From the NCBI RefSeq assembly GCF_030378165.1, contig NZ_CP119766.1, positions 1,178,001 through 1,242,000 of the forward strand: DNA of 64,000 bases, in the 5' to 3' direction. The position numbers and the translations under genes are program-made. Below the pieces are notes generated by a model that saw only the letters and a list, made by a program, of their open reading frames with translations, was not told the DNA's origin and did not search any database. The stretch comes from Flavobacterium panacagri (GTDB lineage Bacteria; Bacteroidota; Bacteroidia; Flavobacteriales; Flavobacteriaceae). Numbering within the stretch: position 1 is the stretch's first letter; each line of letters starts with the position of its first letter. This document shows positions 62,388-64,000 of the stretch, piece by piece.

Positions 62388-62759
62388 TTATATTTTTTTA
62401 TACACATTGCTCAATTTAAGAGCTGTAGTGTCGTTAAAGTAAGTCGTGTTTTTCACTTTTACTAGGTTGTCTTCAGTACTTGTAATATCAAGCTCTAAGC
62501 GTAATTCTGGAGTTACTTCAGGATTAATAAGCGCCATGAATTTTACATTTGCCAAAGACTGAATCATCAATGAACTTTTGGTAATCGATTCTGTAAGTTC
62601 CTTGATAATCTGAATCATGCAAACACCCGGCATAATAGGATTTCCTGGGAAATGCCCTTTAAAAACCTCATGTTTTTCATTGACTAAAATGGTAATATTA
62701 TATTTTGAATCGGAGATTTTTTCTTCCGATAGAACTTTGTAAAAATCTTTTAAAATCAT
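62388..62759 (-). CDS. FabZ-like hotdog dehydratase with Gln at the Glu position
   Basis: The 123-residue protein has the FabZ motif GHFPGNPIMPGVCMIQIIKE. His36 is the catalytic His, but position 50, 14 residues later, where FabZ has its catalytic Glu, is Gln. The fold is a single hotdog. It may act as a specialised 3-hydroxyacyl-ACP dehydratase or be inactive as such. It is in the operon between the OMP genes and the unknown. Confidence 0.8.
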   Translation of the reverse strand: MILKDFYKVLSEEKISDSKYNITILVNEKHEVFKGHFPGNPIMPGVCMIQIIKELTESITKSSLMIQSLANVKFMALINPEVTPELRLELDITSTEDNLVKVKNTTYFNDTTALKLSNVYKKI

Positions 62760-62764
62760 ATTTT

Positions 62765-63376
62765 TTATTTTCCGAATGAATAGGAAACCCCTAATTGAAA
62801 ATTAATATTTGTATTATAATCTCCAAATAGATAATAATTATTGGAGTTGTTTTGATAATAATCACTGCTCAAAACATCAAGTAAACCTTTCTTAAAACGA
62901 GCTTCAAATGTCAAACCCGATGGAAGTGCATAAGCAACTCCTAAAACCAAACCAAGATCATTCTGTGCTTTTCTAACCGCAAGATTGTCATTTAACAAAA
63001 TGTCTAAAGTTGGCCCAGCTTGAAACTGAATTCCTTGTGGCAAAGTAAACTTATTTAATATGGAAAGCGACAAATAATTGATGTCTAGATCTAGATGTTC
63101 TACTTTATTTGTTTGTGTGTTTTCATCATAATAGTTTCTCGCAACATTATTAGAACCTTGTCGGCTGTAATTGATTTCTGGTTGCAATGCATAAATTTTC
63201 GTTATTTTAATCTCTGTAAAACCTCCAGCATAAAAATCTGTTTTATAATCGGCATGCATTTCAGAAATCGTCGAAAAATTGAATCCGGCTCTTAAACCTG
63301 GTTTAACACTTATTTGGGCTTGTATATTTAAGACTGCAAAAAAAACAGCAATAAAAAGAACGTATTTTTTATTCAT
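62765..63376 (-). CDS. Outer-membrane beta-barrel protein (PorT/OmpW-like)
   Basis: The 203-residue protein has a signal peptide (VLFIAVFFAVLNIQAQ) and alternating beta strands (SVKPGLRAGFNFSTIS; FYAGGFTEIKITKIYALQPE; NINFQLGVSYSFG) ending in an aromatic-rich strand. It is a small barrel of about eight strands. It is a close paralogue of the gene at 63379, two bases upstream. Function unknown. Confidence 0.82.
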   Translation of the reverse strand: MNKKYVLFIAVFFAVLNIQAQISVKPGLRAGFNFSTISEMHADYKTDFYAGGFTEIKITKIYALQPEINYSRQGSNNVARNYYDENTQTNKVEHLDLDINYLSLSILNKFTLPQGIQFQAGPTLDILLNDNLAVRKAQNDLGLVLGVAYALPSGLTFEARFKKGLLDVLSSDYYQNNSNNYYLFGDYNTNINFQLGVSYSFGK

Positions 63377-63378
63377 GC

Positions 63379-63972
63379 TTATTTGGTTTTAAATTTATAG
63401 CTGATTCCAATCTGAAAAACCTGATTTAAGATTGCATCATTAGTGTAATATCCGTCATTATCATAATAATCATAACCATAAATATCCACCAATCCTTGTT
63501 TGATTCTCGCTTCAAAGGTCAAACCATTTGGCAGTGTATAACCAACGCCGCCAACAATAGCAAGATCAAAATCTTCGGGATTCGAATTAATGTAATTATC
63601 ACCAACTTTTAAATCCAAAGAAGGACCCGCCAACAAGTGGAAACCGCCACCATTAAAATTAAACTTTGCAACTGCTCCAAATGTTATATAATTCAACTCA
63701 TACTTTTCAGAATAATAACGGCCGTTTTCAAAATAGCTATCTTCATCACCTTGTCTGGAATACGTTATCTCAGGTTGCAGCGAAAAAAATCTATTGAATT
63801 TAATATCTACTAATCCTCCAACATAAAAATCAGATTTTGATTTATTGGAATCTACGTTGGTTAAAGTTGAGATATTTAATCCACCTCTTAAACCTGGACT
63901 AACTTTTACTTGTGCCTGAGAGGATTGAATTCCAAAGAACAAAACAAATGCAATTACCACAAATTTTCTCAT
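63379..63972 (-). CDS. Outer-membrane beta-barrel protein, paralogue of the previous one
   Basis: The 197-residue protein has a signal peptide (VVIAFVLFFGIQSSQAQ) and segments SPGLRGGLNISTLTN, FFSLQPEITYSRQGD and NGLTFEARIKQGLVDIYGYD, matching its neighbour region by region. The stop is two bases before the next start, so both are in one transcript. Tandem duplication is the simplest origin. Confidence 0.82.
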   Translation of the reverse strand: MRKFVVIAFVLFFGIQSSQAQVKVSPGLRGGLNISTLTNVDSNKSKSDFYVGGLVDIKFNRFFSLQPEITYSRQGDEDSYFENGRYYSEKYELNYITFGAVAKFNFNGGGFHLLAGPSLDLKVGDNYINSNPEDFDLAIVGGVGYTLPNGLTFEARIKQGLVDIYGYDYYDNDGYYTNDAILNQVFQIGISYKFKTK

Positions 63973-64000
63973 TTTGAATTAATTTAAAGTTTATGATTAG

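Overview
The window is chromosomal DNA of a Flavobacterium-like member of the Bacteroidota. The evidence is the low GC content, the lack of Shine-Dalgarno sequences, promoters of the Bacteroidota type (TTTG, 17-19 bp, TAnnTTTG), frequent TTG starts, a glycoside hydrolase with a type IX secretion (T9SS) tail, a SprE/PorW gliding lipoprotein, an ATP synthase operon without the beta and epsilon genes, and part of what looks like a flexirubin/aryl-polyene pigment cluster. Most of it is ordinary core genome. No tRNA, rRNA, insertion sequence or CRISPR array was recognised.

Layout. 1-787 is AT-rich and gene-free, with a cluster of DnaA-box-like 9-mers. 0.8-7.8 kb: rpiB, a DUF1294 gene, tex, a T9SS-secreted GH8 enzyme, tatA, an M23-type membrane anchor without its peptidase domain, and a GH3-type acyl-adenylating enzyme. 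7.9-8.5 kb: a parDE toxin-antitoxin pair with a palindromic operator. 8.5-19.8 kb: a DUF6909-like gene followed by a surface-polysaccharide locus (Wzz-like, Wzx-like, two polymerase/ligase-like proteins, GT4, UDP-glucuronate decarboxylase, GT2), an ORF6N gene and a PaaK/CapK-type ligase. 19.9-27.1 kb: purD, small membrane proteins, upp, DUF4254, a GT9 heptosyltransferase-like gene, two unknowns and a ferredoxin-type reductase. 27.2-29.4 kb: an ABC exporter. 29.5-38.4 kb: sprE, bactofilin, atpZ, a DUF6168-like gene and atpBEFHAG. 38.5-38.9 kb: a long inverted repeat and a tandem array of six 44/45-bp units. 39.0-46.5 kb: GNAT, a flippase, dut, a sugar nucleotidyltransferase, a TPR protein, a DUF4292 lipoprotein, an EnvC-type protein and a CBS protein. 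46.7-52.3 kb: rbfA, a LolC/E-type permease, a MATE transporter, an amidase, a yefM-yoeB pair and dusB. 52.4-64.0 kb: a leftward gene train that fits one flank of a flexirubin/aryl-polyene cluster (AMP ligase, Ntn hydrolase, FAD desaturase-like protein, MMPL-acyltransferase fusion, GT2-DUF2062, a hotdog dehydratase-like protein), ending in two tandem outer-membrane barrel genes.

How it fits together. Much of the window serves the cell envelope: polysaccharide building and export, cell-wall hydrolase control, outer-membrane lipoproteins, T9SS secretion and gliding, and pigment lipids. The proton-driven ATP synthase lies directly behind sprE and bactofilin. The most unusual non-coding signals are the six-unit array behind atpG, two long hairpins inside the atp operon, the GTAC operator of yefM-yoeB with exact 12-bp spacing, the duplicated terminator that brackets that module, the twin palindromes in and behind the ORF6N gene, and two intergenic repeat elements near dusB and the MMPL gene. 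All names come from reading the sequence; no database search was run.
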